A stretch of 64,000 nt of DNA, from positions 201,001 through 265,000 of the forward strand of contig JAQJVL010000731.1 of assembly GCA_035578905.1 (NCBI GenBank), given 5' to 3'. This document shows, one piece after another, positions 23,654 to 35,375 of the stretch. The stretch's first letter is position 1. Each line of letters starts with the position of its first letter. The position numbers were made by a program, and so were the translations under genes. This DNA is from Stictocephala bisonia. Its lineage: Eukaryota; Arthropoda; Insecta; Hemiptera; Membracidae. The notes beneath the pieces are model-generated. The model worked only from the letters and a program-made list of their open reading frames with translations. It did not search any database and was not told the origin of the DNA.

Positions 23654-24991
23654 AAGGGATTGCAAATATTTTCAACAAATCGATATGTCGAATTATCGAT
23701 GTATTGCAACCAAATATCGTATTATCGCAAACCACATATCGATCTAACTATAGTATCGAAAGAAAAATATCGATATATCGGGTAACTGATGTATAGACTT
23801 TGTTTTTGAAATTTGTTAATGATGAGTATCAGATGAGGAAGACAAAGGTTGTTTGACATTTGTCATCATCACGTGAAAATTACCAATCACGTCGTGTCGC
23901 TTTGGTAAAACCCAAATATTTTTCAAGTGCTAAAAACTAAATTACATCTACACAAACATGTTACCTAATCATTTTATAACATGTTTGTGTAGATGTAATT
24001 TAGTTTTTAGCACTTGAAAAAGATTTAGGTTTTGCCAAAGTGAAACTTCTTTTAAATAAATAGTGTTTTTCAGGTACCATATATTATTTTATTTATGCTT
24101 AGTTAATGTAACCTCATTTCAGTCTGATTGGAATATTAGTTTAATTGTTGATCGTATTAATTAATATAACATTTTTTCGTTGATATCGTGACCTTGGCAG
24201 TGCCTAATTAATTTCACCCTGTTAACATTTTTTATATTTAGTGGAATTTCATTTTGTTGTACCCCATTCTATGTTGTAGGTTAAAATGTAGATAATATTA
24301 ATGTAGATAAGTTTATTAGTTTTTGAACGTAGTTTTATAACATGTTTGTGTAAATGTAATTTAGTTTTTAGCACTTGAAAAAGATTTGGGTTTTACCAAA
24401 TCGAAACGTCGTGATTGGTAATTTTCACGTAATGATGGTAAATGTCCAACAACCTTTGTGTTCCTCATTCTGATATATAGAATTGTAAATGATTTATCTG
24501 TTTAAAATTATGAACTATCTCTTATGTCATAACCAAAAATACACTCATGTTTTGCTGTCACTATTTAAAATAGCCTTCTGAATGTAAATATTAAATAGAT
24601 TTATCTACACGAAACAAGTTGTGGTCTGTGGGGTTGAATTTAAAAATCTAAATAAGAATAATTATACATTTAATTATTACGTTAATTATAAAAGAATGAT
24701 GTAGAGTCAGCAATGTCAACCCACACATTACCCGTTCCAGCCACTGGTATTCAATAAACTACATATTAGTGTGTTAACAAGTAACTTAATTTACAATATT
24801 ATTTCAATGCATTTTTTTGTACGCATAAGAGGCAATTTAAATGAGTTTTTTTCAAACCGTGATGCTTTTGAGGAGAGAGAATAACGTCAATATTTAGTGA
24901 TATGATATATCGGACTGAAATATCGATATAGCCGATCTTATCGACAGAAAATATCGTTATATCCGACATAGATATATCGTTGCCATTCCTA
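23654..24991. mobile_element. Non-autonomous hAT-like element with perfect 8-bp target duplication
   Basis: GTCCCAAG occurs at 23646-23653 and again at 24992-24999. The termini inside are imperfectly inverted: AAGGGATTGCAA on the left and TAGGAATGGCAA (minus strand) on the right, 9 of 12 matching. An 8-bp duplication is the hAT rule. Both end regions are dense in TATCGATA-type words. The 1338-bp interior has no transposase and holds an inverted triplet of another repeat (23835-24475). Confidence 0.65.
23835..24475. repeat. Inverted, partly triplicated repeat with hammerhead-like tail motif (Penelope-like?)
   Basis: 23835-23963 is the reverse complement of about 24333-24470. A shorter third copy, 23977-24040, in the orientation of the right arm, pairs with 23901-23963 across a 13-nt loop. 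Each copy holds TAACATGTTTGTGTAGATG, AATTTAGTTTTTAGCACTTG, and a short stem-loop followed by GAAAC. In the right arm this is GATTTGG-GTTTTA-CCAAATC then GAAACGTCG. This resembles tails of insect Penelope-like elements; no RT is present, so the family name is tentative. Confidence 0.6.
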
Positions 24992-24999
24992 GTCCCAAG

Positions 25000-25935
25000 C
25001 TTATGTGTGCAAATTATTATTTATTTATGATAAACATAAAATTAAATATGAATTAGAATTACTAGCCTCTGAAAAATCTCTCACTCCCATTATTAAGGTT
25101 TAAAAAAATGCATGTCGACTAACAATATTGACTTCAAATTAACTTCCGTAAAGAACATAACCTTGTTTGAGTTGACGAGACATCAATTAAAAACAGTAAG
25201 CCTTTCATAAATAAAGTAACAACATTTTAATATGTGCTAATAACTATTGGTTTAATGGATCTTCAATAAAAGTATTGATGCCATGAATAAACAATGATAA
25301 GTTTAAGACTATCTCGAATTGAAATCGAATTTATTGTGTATTTATTTCGTTTTTCAGTCAGCAATGTATACAACCGTCAGGTGCATCAGCATTTCGGTCT
25401 TAGATCAAATCGGCCTTTGTTTTAACACACTCACAGTTCATAAACATTCTATTATCGGATGCAGTGAGATCACTCAATGCATACTCAGTTGTGGATTCTC
25501 AGCTTAGTGGACCATTAGTTTTAGGAGGTCATGTCGCAGGCCCTAACGGTAATCCACGTAGACGCATGGTTGGGTTACAAATCTATTTTGTACTATTCTT
25601 TGTGTGCTTGATGCGCCTTAAAATGTTAATTTTGTTATGTACATTTAACTGTTTCAGCTTCCATGTACGTACTTACATTCAGTCGGAATGTCATCCTCTA
25701 GCTCTGCGTGTTACTCAACATTGTTATGATTTTAGCCTGATCTAACGGCTCGAACACTTGCGAGAAGAATTTATGACACACAGAGTGTGTATATTTTAAG
25801 AGATATAAAGACTTTTAAGTCAAAAAGAGCTCTTCAATTTATTTGCAAAATTATTTATTGTTTGTTCAGTTTTTTAACGAACCTACAATGTGAAGACAAT
25901 AATTTCTTGGACTATTAATAAGAAGAAACTTGAAT
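25000..25935. other. Interval with a possible but unproven exon
   Basis: Around 25410-25550 the plus strand has an acceptor-like TTTCGGTCTTAG, an open stretch including SDAVRSLNAYSVVDSQL and GPLVLGGHVAGPN, and a donor-like ACG|GTAATC. It is the only place in the window that looks faintly like a host exon. I recognise no family, and one short frame is weak evidence. Confidence 0.2.
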
Positions 25936-25938
25936 CAC

Positions 25939-26078
25939 ACGTACGTGTATTGGTGGTTGAATGGGCAAATAACTCCGTTAATTTATGTGTTTTAGAGGAT
26001 CAATGCATATCCCCGTAAATGTGAGGGTGGGTGAGAGGGTCAATAACACCGTACGTGTATGGGTGGGTGGGAGGATAC
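25939..26078 (+). repeat. Degenerate copies of the 36-bp G-rich minisatellite
   Basis: Words such as CGTACGTGTATGGGTGGGTG, GGGTGGGTGAGAGGGTCAAT and ACGTACGTGTATTGGTGG recur at 36-bp-like spacing but are more diverged than at 21.6-22.9 kb. Confidence 0.75.
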
Positions 26079-27274
26079 CTTCAGAAGTGGTGATGTTGAC
26101 CGTTGAAATGCAGTTTTTACTGTGTAATCAAACTAGTATTCTCGTTTTTTACTTTGTATAGGAGTACGTATCTACCTATCGAACTGTGATGCAATATAAT
26201 GCCATTTTACGTGTCATACATCCAGTAAATAAAGAATCGATCATCACTGCATTTATATAATATTTAATTAAACAAATAAAAATTACTGTTTATTGTATGG
26301 AAAAACGTAATAATCCTCTAACAAAACCGGTGGCAAGTTAAAAATTATCCTTATTCTGAACTATCTAACACGAGGTGACCTTATGACAACGAGACAGCTA
26401 GTATGAGTCAACGAGTTCGTCCTGATAAGATTGTGGGAATATTAGTGTACTAATGTGGTGCAACTGACTCGCTGATAACAAGACAATACTTTGTAGGCTC
26501 TTCAATTAACAAACTATTACAATATCAATAAGGTCACGAGCATCTAAAGTAATGTTTTCCGTGATCCAGAAATTCATTAATGTTAATTAATTGTACCTAA
26601 ATTTATAATGCAGGTTAAAAACTAACAAGTTGCTTTAGTAATTATTAAATTTATCTCAGTGACGTCCGCATTAACTAGCGCTGAATAAACTTTACTTTGC
26701 ATGATTGCCTTTTGGGACTATTAGGCAATAACAATGGGTAAAGCAAAATAATTCTTTTAAGTTAATGTTTTTAAAACCTTATGTGGCGGGCAAATGACTA
26801 TTTCATTTATTTGTACTGTTGTCTGTTACGGTCCACGGGGCATGAAATAATCAGACGATTCCACTTTATGGCTACTGACTGTACTTTTATTTATACTCAC
26901 TAATTAACTAAATTACACACTAAGATTTATTTACAGATTTATATTACCAGACAAACACTATTTTACGTACACTTGCAACTAAACCACTATTTTTACAAAT
27001 ATTAGTGGCGCTTATCACATTCTACATAGTTTTCGCACAATTTCTGTCTCTAGAATCTGTAAAGGCTGTCGGCCGCGTTGGTTTTAATCCCATAAGAACA
27101 ATGTTATTTTTAAACCGGACACACGATCACGCGAATGCAAATTCAACAGTTATTTATAAACGGATTTTTCCAAAAAATGCATTTGCTCAAGAATAAAATT
27201 GCGCATTGGAATTGCTTTGCGAATTTCTAATTAGTTGTATGTAAAGGTTTTTAATCCCACACATTTTTTAAAAT
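26079..27274. other. Interval with no gene seen
   Basis: AT-rich; a 63-residue frame at 27005-27196 has no recognisable motif. Confidence 0.4.
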
Positions 27275-28710
27275 TAGGCAGTTTAACCGTGGTAGACCGT
27301 AGACGTCCTGTACGTATAGCCAAGTTGTTCTCTTCCTGACCAAAGTCCAATAACTTATTGGCCATGACTTGTTGACCCCTGTGCAGGTTGATCGTAGTAG
27401 ACCGTAGACGTCCTGTGCGCTTGTTCAACTAGTGCTGTCCCTGACTAAATTCCAATCATCTATTGGCCAAGACTCTTGTTGATCCCTGTGCAGGTTGATC
27501 GTGGTAGACCGTAGACGTCCTGTACGCTTCTTCAACTAGTGCTGTCCCTGACCAAAGTCCAATCATCTATTGGCCATGACTCTTGTTGATCCCTGTGCAG
27601 GTTGATCGTGGTAGACCGTAGACGTCCTGTACGCTTCTTCAACTAGTGCTGTCCCTGACCAAAGTCCAATCATCTATTGGCCATGACTCTTGTTGATCCC
27701 TGTGCAGGTTGATCGTGGTAGACCGTAGACGTCCTGTACGCTTGTTCAACTTGTGCTATCCCTGACCAAAGTCCAATCATATATTGGCCATGACTCTTGT
27801 TGATCCCTGTGCAGTTTGATCGTGGTAGACCGTAGACGTTCTGTGCGCTTGTTCAAGTTGTGCTGTCCCTGACCAAAATCCAATCATCTATTGGCCATGA
27901 CTCTTGTTGACTCTGTGCAGGTTGATCGTGGTAGACCGTAGACGTCCTGTACAGTTGTTCTATCCCTGACCAAAGTCCAATCATATATTGACCATGACTC
28001 TTGTTGAAATCTGTGCAGGTTGATCGTGGTAGACCGTAGACGTTCTGTACGCTTGTTCAAGTTGTGCTGTCCCTGACCAAAATCCAATCATCTATTGGCC
28101 ATGACTCTTGTTGACTCTGTGCAGGTTGATAGTGGTAAACCGTAGACGTCCTGTACGCTTGTTCAACTAGTGCTGTCACTGACCAAAGTTCAATCATCTA
28201 TTGGCCATGACTTGTTGATCCCTGTGCAGGTTGATCGTGGTAGACCGTAGACTTGTTGACTTGTTGATCCTGTACGCTTGTTCAACTAGTGCTGTCCCTG
28301 ACCAAAGTCCAATCATCTATTGGCCATGGCTCTTGTTGACTCTGTGCAAGTTGATCGTGGTAGACCGTAGACGTTCTGTACGCTTCTTCAACTAGTGCTG
28401 TCCCTGACCAAAGTCCAATCATCTATTGGCCATGACTACTGTTGATCCCTGTGCAGGTTGATCGTGGTAGACCGTAGACGTCCTGTACGCTTGTTCAACT
28501 AGTGCTGTACCTGACCAAAGTCCAATCATCTATTGGCCACGACTCTTGTTGATCCCTGTGCAGGTTGATCGTGGTAGACCGTAGACGTCCTGTACAGTTG
28601 TTCAAGTTGTGCTGTCCCTGACCAAAGTCCAATCATCTATTGGCCATGACTCATGTTGACCCCTGTGTAGGTTGATCGTTGTAGACCGTAGACGTCCTGT
28701 ACGCTTGTTG
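27275..28710 (+). repeat. About 107-bp minisatellite, roughly 14 units
   Basis: The anchor GGTAGACCGTAGACG recurs at about 27291, 27396, 27503, 27610, 27717 and on to 28680. Units contain GACCAAAGTCCAATCATCTA, TTGGCCATGACTCTTGTTGA and CTGTGCAGGTTGATCGTGG. A few units carry small insertions or deletions (for example an extra ACTTGTTG near 28250), so length varies around 107. Frames on the minus strand are by-products. Confidence 0.95.
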
Positions 28711-29203
28711 GTTGTGGTTGCGTGTTGTCTAATGAGATTGTCATGGATATGGAAGGAAATATGCCATTGCAGCACCTCAGATCTCGCAAGAGCGGCGATG
28801 TTGCTTCCACTTGTCTAGTGATAACAATTACCCCTTTAATATGTCCTCCATGGAAACTGTACTGCTCTATATTTATTGTTATTGTTTATGATAATAGAAA
28901 TAATTATATAATCAGATTCAACCCCAGAAACTGATCGTCATAAATAATAAAAAGATTTTAAAACAAAACTTAGTCACTACAATGTCGAACAACACTCGGT
29001 CATATTCATTACTACTTTACGATTGGAATATACAAGTAGGATCTACAACAGTATTTTTGTTTTTGTAGATCCTAACAATCCTAAAAATTTCCCATTTATG
29101 ATATCGGCCTACAGTAATTGGGATATAGAATGTCTGGCTGTTAATTGTTTTTTCTAACACCACTATAACTCCACGCTAACCGGATAGTAAAATGCTATAA
29201 ATA
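28711..29203. other. Interval with no gene seen
   Basis: Includes a small hairpin at about 29037-29074 (GTAGGATCTACAA with TTTGTAGATCCTA). The 70-residue frame at 28722-28934 has no recognisable motif. Confidence 0.4.
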
Positions 29204-29495
29204 CCCACAGACAAGTTCATTACATTCCTTCCACAGATCGTCAGTCAGACCACCCCCTCACACCGGGTCTTCTAAAGTGAGGTATTTATATTGACGTAAC
29301 CACCGACAAGTTCATTACATTCCTTCCACAGATCGTCAGTCAGACCACCCCCTCACACACCGGGACTTCTAAAGTTAGGTATTTATATTGACGTAGCCAC
29401 AGACAAGTTCATTACATTCCTTCCACAGATCGTCAGTCAGACCACCCCCTCACACCGGGTCTTCTAAAGTTAGGTATTCATTTTGACGTAGCCTA
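29204..29495 (+). repeat. About 96-bp tandem repeat, 3 units
   Basis: ACAAGTTCATTACATTCC starts at 29211, 29306 and 29403. Units share CACAGATCGTCAGTCAGACC, ACCCCCTCACACCGGG and TTCTAAAGT.AGGTATT. Confidence 0.95.
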
Positions 29496-30515
29496 CAAAT
29501 ATTTTAAGCAGATAATATTTTGATTCTAATTAGTTCAAACTCCGAAGTGTGCAATGCATTGAATCAAAAGGCATTCACCTTCAGTTCATAGTGTCATTTT
29601 ATTTCTGAGAAGTCAGATATTTCAGTTGTCTGTTCATTAAAAACTTCCATTTTCGCATATCCAAATTCAAAAATTATGTACATAGAACTTTTAACTGTTG
29701 CGATACTCATTTACTTTACCATAGTTCATGCGTGATTCAGTTTTCTAACCCAAATTAAATATTCTGCTTAAATATAACATACAACACATAACTCTTCACC
29801 ATAAGCCGATGCTGCGGGTGAATCAGTCGGACACTCTTAAAAGCTAAATTTACGCATGATAATTACGTGTGGGAATATATGAATAGACTGGTGCTTTGTA
29901 CAAAGCACCGAAATAAAAAGTAAAGTAATGTTTGTTAATGTCGTAAATTAGCAATCAGCGTTGACCTCCCGATTCATTTAGAGGGCAATGTTGGGTGATG
30001 GCGTGTTTGGAATAGAACTAGTACAAGATTCACGTTGACTCCTATGAATATCGCTAAATTTCCAGGATATTTTTATAATTTCAGTTGTGTCTTTAGTTCA
30101 TAAAAATCCATTTCTATTCATTCACGAACAAGCATCACTATAACTTTCGGTCTACAGTTAACAGTTTTCAAGTTCCCTTCCAAAAAACATAATTTTTCAA
30201 CGTAACCTTCTTTGCAATGGTTTCAATCTATATGATGCCCTGCCGTAATAAAAGTGGAAATTCTTTACCTGCACGTTTGTAGAAAAGTAAACACTTTTTC
30301 AATAGAGGTGCCTCTACAGTATTAAAGAATTGCTCTTTAATAATAACGTTCTTGACCCGTCAGTAATAAGAAGCAAAACAGAGAAAAAAGGAACAAAAAG
30401 GGGGGAAAATATTCGCTTTCTCATGGCAGCAGCGAATGCTTCGGAGTTACCACTAAGTCTTTATAAATGTGTAGAAATAAATTCTACATTTATTCTTTAG
30501 GATTTGAAAGGGAAT
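29496..30515. other. Interval with no gene; perfect 20-bp palindrome at 29890-29909
   Basis: AT-rich noncoding sequence. GGTGCTTTGTACAAAGCACC at 29890-29909 is exactly self-complementary. Nothing else recognisable. Confidence 0.45.
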
Positions 30516-32143
30516 AAGGATGGGGGAGACTGACAACGGTGCTAGTCCTGCCATCCGTACAGAGAAATGGAGGACTAACAACTCGACATAAGGATGGGCG
30601 AGACTGACAACGGTGCTAGTCCTGCCATCCGTACAGAGAACTGGAGGACTAACAACTCGACATAAGGATGGGGGAGACTGACAATGGTGCTGGTCCTGCC
30701 ATCCGTACAGAGAACTGGAGGACTAACAACTCGACATAAGGATGGGGGAGACTGACAACGGTGCTAGTCCTGCCATCCGTACAGAGAACTGGAGGACTAA
30801 CAACTCGACATAAGGATGGGGGAGACTGACAACGGTGCTAGTCCTGCCATCAGTACAGAGAACTGGAGGACTAACAACTCGACATAAGGATGGGGGAGAC
30901 TGACAACGGTGCTAGTCGTGCCATCCGTACAGAGAACTGGAGGACTAACAACTCGACATAAGGATGGGGGAGACTGACAACGGTCCTAGTCCTGCCATCA
31001 GTACAGAGAACTGGATGACTAACAACTCGACATAAGGATGGGGGAGACTGACAACGGTGCTAGTCCTGCCATCAGTACAGAGAACTGGAGGACTAACAAC
31101 TCGACATAAGGATGGGGGAGACTGACAACGGTGCTAGTCGTGCCATCCGTACAGAGAACTGGAGGACTAACAACTCGACATAAGGATGGGGGAGACTGAC
31201 AACGGTGCTAGTCGTGCCATCCGTACAGAGAACTGGAGGACTAACAACTCGACATAAGGATGGGGGAGACTGACAACGGTGCTAGTCGTGCCATCCGTAC
31301 AGAGAACTGGAGGACTAACAACTCGACATAAGGATGGGGGAGACTGACAACGGTGCTAGTCGTGCCATCCGTACAGAGAACTGGAGGACTAACAACTCGA
31401 CATAAGGATGGGGGAGACTGACAACGGTGCTAGTCGTGCCATCCGTACAGAGAACTGGAGGACTAACAACTCGACATAAGGATGGGGTAGACTGACAACG
31501 GTGCTAGTCCTGCCATCCGTACAGAGAACTGGAGGACTAACAACTCGACATAAGGATGGGGGAGACTGACAACGGTGCTAGTCGTGCCATCCGTACAGAG
31601 AACTGGAGGACTAACAACTCGACATAAGGATGGGGGAGACTGACAACGGTCCTAGTCCTGCCATCCGTACAGAGAACTGGAGGACTAACAACTCGACATA
31701 AGGATGGGGGAGACTGACAACGGTGCTAGTCGTGCCATCCGTACAGAGAACTGGAGGACTAACAACTCGACATAAGGATGGGGGAGACTGACAACGGTGC
31801 TAGTCCTGCCATCCGTACAGAGAACTGGAGGACTAACAACTCGACATAAGGATGGGGGAGACTGACAACGGTGCTAGTCCTGCCATCCGTACAGAGAACT
31901 GGAGGACTAACAACTCGACATAAGGATGGGGGAGACTGACAACGGTGCTAGTCCTGCCATCCGTACAGAGAACTGGAGGACTAACAACTCGACATAAGGA
32001 TGGGGGAGACTGACAACGGTGCTAGTCCTGCCATCCGTACAGAGAACTGGAGGACTAACAACTCGACATAAGGATGGGGGAGACTGACAACGGTGCTTGT
32101 TCTGCCATCCGTACAGAGAACTGGAGGACTAACAACTCGACAT
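30516..32143 (+). repeat. 74-bp minisatellite, 22 units
   Basis: Starting with AAGGATGGGGGAGACTGACA at 30516, units repeat every 74 bp to 32143, which is 22 whole units. Variation is limited to a few positions, e.g. GTCCTGCC/GTCGTGCC, ATCCGTAC/ATCAGTAC and CGGTGC/CGGTCC. No spacers of differing sequence. Confidence 0.97.
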
Positions 32144-32244
32144 CCATTCAACGCACTTATTGGACACGACCTTTGTTTCTTAATTCATTGTGGTAGAAAT
32201 GACAACAATTTAAGATTGTAAAGTAGGGATCTACGTGTGTAGGC

Positions 32245-32642
32245 TAGTGATGGACGATTGTGAATGGTAACAGTCAAAACGTTTCGAAAATTGGAACCAT
32301 TCGAATGCCTTTCGAATGAATATTTTGCATTCGAAATTTTCAAAGCGAAATCACAATTATGAACAGTCTTGTTAACTTTAGATCAAATAAGATGCTTGAG
32401 ATAGTTCTTAATTATTATTGAAGGTCTAGATAATTAAAGCTATATATTGTATTATGAAATAAATGATACAGCTACAAACAATTCAATCCGATACAAGTCT
32501 GAACAAAAATAACAGCTGTATCTGTAATAATTGCCGTACCATCCAGCCAGGATTGACAGAGACGAATGAATTCATTCGAAAACCAATACCTTTCGAAACT
32601 GGACATTTCAAAATCGGAACATCTCACAATCGCCCATCACTA
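32245..32642. mobile_element. Non-autonomous hAT-type element (MITE), 398 bp
   Basis: Terminal inverted repeats TAGTGATGGACGATTGTGA (left) and TAGTGATGGGCGATTGTGA (right, minus strand) match at 18 of 19 positions. They are flanked by GTGTAGGC (32237-32244) and GTGTAGCC (32643-32650), an 8-bp target duplication with one change, as for hAT. The interior is rich in TTCGAA/ATTCGAA words and encodes no transposase. Confidence 0.82.
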
Positions 32643-32650
32643 GTGTAGCC

Positions 32651-33515
32651 TTAGACTTTCAAGTACATGGCTTCTGTACGTAACGTAACCACTTACATTG
32701 ACACAATTGTGCAGTTCTGTTCTACTATTGCATTAAAGTATTTATGTGTTTCAGTATTAAAGCTTGCGCATTAAAACAGCTGATCTACTGAAAGCAAAAG
32801 AGGCGTAACAATGATACTGGAAATTAGTTCAACCAACCGTGTAATGTTCTCGTTTGTTGAATTTGTAGTCCGTTAATGATATTCAAAACAAAAATTAATT
32901 GTTTACATTCTTTGAATAAAGATTAATCAGTTTATATCGTTTTGACTAGTAATTTTTTTTATTATTTGACCCTCAACGTTATTGAATGACCGCCATAAGT
33001 ATTGAACTACGTATGATAATAGTGATGGTGTGCCAAACTCTAGCAATAATTTTGTGAATGTAAGAAACGAGGGCAGTTTCGCAGAGTTGATTGTTTTTGT
33101 TGATCCAACGTTTTGTGATCGGTCGACTGAGCGATGGCGAGTGTTCGTTGTGTTCAGTCATTTGTATCGTCGGTCACGCCTTCCAACACAACAGAGAACT
33201 CGAATGGAACAGTTGAACGAACCTGCAACTTGTAAACACGGTTGCATAGTCGGGGGAGGATAGAGAATAATAGATTCGTTTCTTTTATCGCATTTGGAAT
33301 TGTTTCCATTTAAAGCTCACAAAGTGGAGGATCTTATTCTCGTTTATACTTTAATCCCACAGTAATTTAAATTTACTGTGTAGAGTAGATTGGGGGGCTG
33401 TCAACGTAGTAGTGTAATTGTAGTAGCATGTATGTGCGTTATAAGATGATTGCACCTTTTTTATGGTTAGGATCGCCCATATAACGTGGCCAGATTATTA
33501 ACATTTCTTGTTTAG
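32651..33515. other. Interval with no gene seen
   Basis: A 77-residue plus-strand frame at 33030-33263 has ordinary composition but no recognisable motif. GGCCAGAT just before the next array also precedes the 36-bp array at about 21831, hinting at shared flanking sequence. Confidence 0.4.
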
Positions 33516-33868
33516 TCACCCGCCCACCCATACACGAACAGTGGTATTGAATTTCACACATTAACACTGTACGTGTATGTGTGGGTCAATACCACTGTAC
33601 GTGTAGGGTGGGGGGGGGTCATTAACACTGTACGTGTATGGGTGGGTCAATACCACTGTATTATGGTGTATGGGTGGGTGGGTAGGTCAATACCTCTGTA
33701 CGTGTATTCAAAACCACTGTACGTGTATGAGTGGGCGGGTGGGTCAAAACCACTGTACTTGTATGGGTGGATCAATACCACTGTACGTGTATGGGCAAGC
33801 GGGTGGGTCAATACCACTGTAGGTGTGTGGGTGGGCGGGTGGCTCAAAACCACTGTACTTGTATGGGT
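33516..33868. repeat. 36-bp G-rich minisatellite, third locus
   Basis: One inverted partial unit (CACCCGCCCACCCATACACG at 33519) is followed by about nine plus-oriented, irregular units (CACTGTACGTGTATGGGTGG and variants, some shortened to 24-30 bp). Same family as 21606-22884. A 13-bp hairpin (TGTATCTACATTG) follows at about 33886-33914. Confidence 0.92.
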
Positions 33869-35375
33869 CTCCATTATTTGAATAATTGTATCTACATTGT
33901 TTAATGTAGATACAAAAATTGGCTCAAATTTTGGACTCATCGATAAATCCTGTATTATTCTCTTGGCAGTTAGGGTTCATGACGAAGACAGAAAACTGCA
34001 AACAACATTGAACCACTAGAATCGACGTTGAAATGGATAATAACTTTGTATTGACAATAGTACAAAACTAATGAATTCAGTACGATACGGAACTGGAGAA
34101 TTCTTCAGTAAGCACTAGAGTTAGGAGGTAAAGACCTGTAATTTAGGCGAGGGACTCGCGTGACTATAAAATTTGTACTGTAAAATTGTTCTCTGCCACG
34201 TACCTACTTCTTCCTTCCGGCAGCAGATCAATTGTAACTTCCGTGTTTAGTATTTTACACCATTCAATATCTGTATCAAGTGAACTCGTAAATGCCTACT
34301 GTAAAATCCGTCAGAATACCACAGTCGAAGAATCAGAGTAGGCCGTGACGCAGTTGTTCATTGTATTTGTGGTTCTTGCAATTATACAGTAGTTATACTG
34401 CTGTAGTACGTTGATACTGTACTGAAATATATAGACGAAGTGGAATAGTTGGTCGAATTTAAAGGTGTGATATAATTTAAACAATGTAAAAATCATGTGT
34501 AAGTCCTAAAATGTGTCATTAAAAACAACACATGACATGGCCAGCTTACAGAAATTTAACAAACTCTCTAAATAATGATTAAAAACCACCTTCATGTTGT
34601 AAGGGAATCCGGTTTTACCTCAATCACAGTCAAAAAAATGTTTAAAAGAATCAGCCGATGGTTCCAGCTGTTCATTTGTCATTGGGCCATTAGTTTATGA
34701 CAGGGCTTACAAATACTTCGAATTTAGGCCTAATTTATCGGCTAACTAAACCTACTTATGCTCATTCAGTCTTAGGCTCCTGGTTCGCATACCACACTTT
34801 TTTAAGATTGTGTTTTCTGATAAGTAAAACTAATATATTCTTTATGATGATCGGTCAGACAATAGATAACTAACTGTTGCAGATTGATCATGGTATAGGG
34901 CTCAGGAAAAATTAAAGTTTGTAGTTCACCTTCTCTGCTTATCCGTGCGTGCGGCGTTGCCATAATGAAGAAGTCGGACAGTGAGACTATTAGCATTATT
35001 TTCACGCCAGTTTTGGCACTATACTAAATGTACTATGGACCATTACGGTACGACAACCGCACTCAGTCCACAAACGATCAGGGCGCTGCAAAGCGGACAG
35101 CCCACAAACTACCGAATGTGACACTGTTTTGCAAGGAGACAAGCGATCTGCTATGGATATGCTGAACTCTTGTGTCTTATAGTTAAGAATCAGTAAACTA
35201 ATTTTGGTACAAATTAATACAAAGAAACTCGCTCGCACAGTTAATGCTGATTAAATTATTACTTAGTTCAACATTTGTTTTTAATCTGTTTAAAGTAATG
35301 AATTGAAGATAAAATATTCGTTGGGTGGTCGCCCAGGTTTCAAATGGCACGGGTAACTCCGGCATTGACTGTCTG
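33869..35375. other. Interval with no gene seen
   Basis: AT-rich; several 60-80-codon minus-strand frames (34311-34496, 34802-35005, 35002-35238) lack recognisable motifs or conserved composition. Confidence 0.4.

Noticed and set aside
23363..23785. A 140-codon gene
   Set aside because: Its last 43 codons lie inside the hAT-like element that begins at 23654, so the frame spans an insertion boundary.
25410..25550. A host gene exon
   Set aside because: Splice-like ends and a 50-codon open stretch are visible, but no family is recognisable and no partner exons were found.
30516..32143. CRISPR-like regular array
   Set aside because: The whole 74-bp unit is repeated; there are no variable spacers, and the context is eukaryotic.
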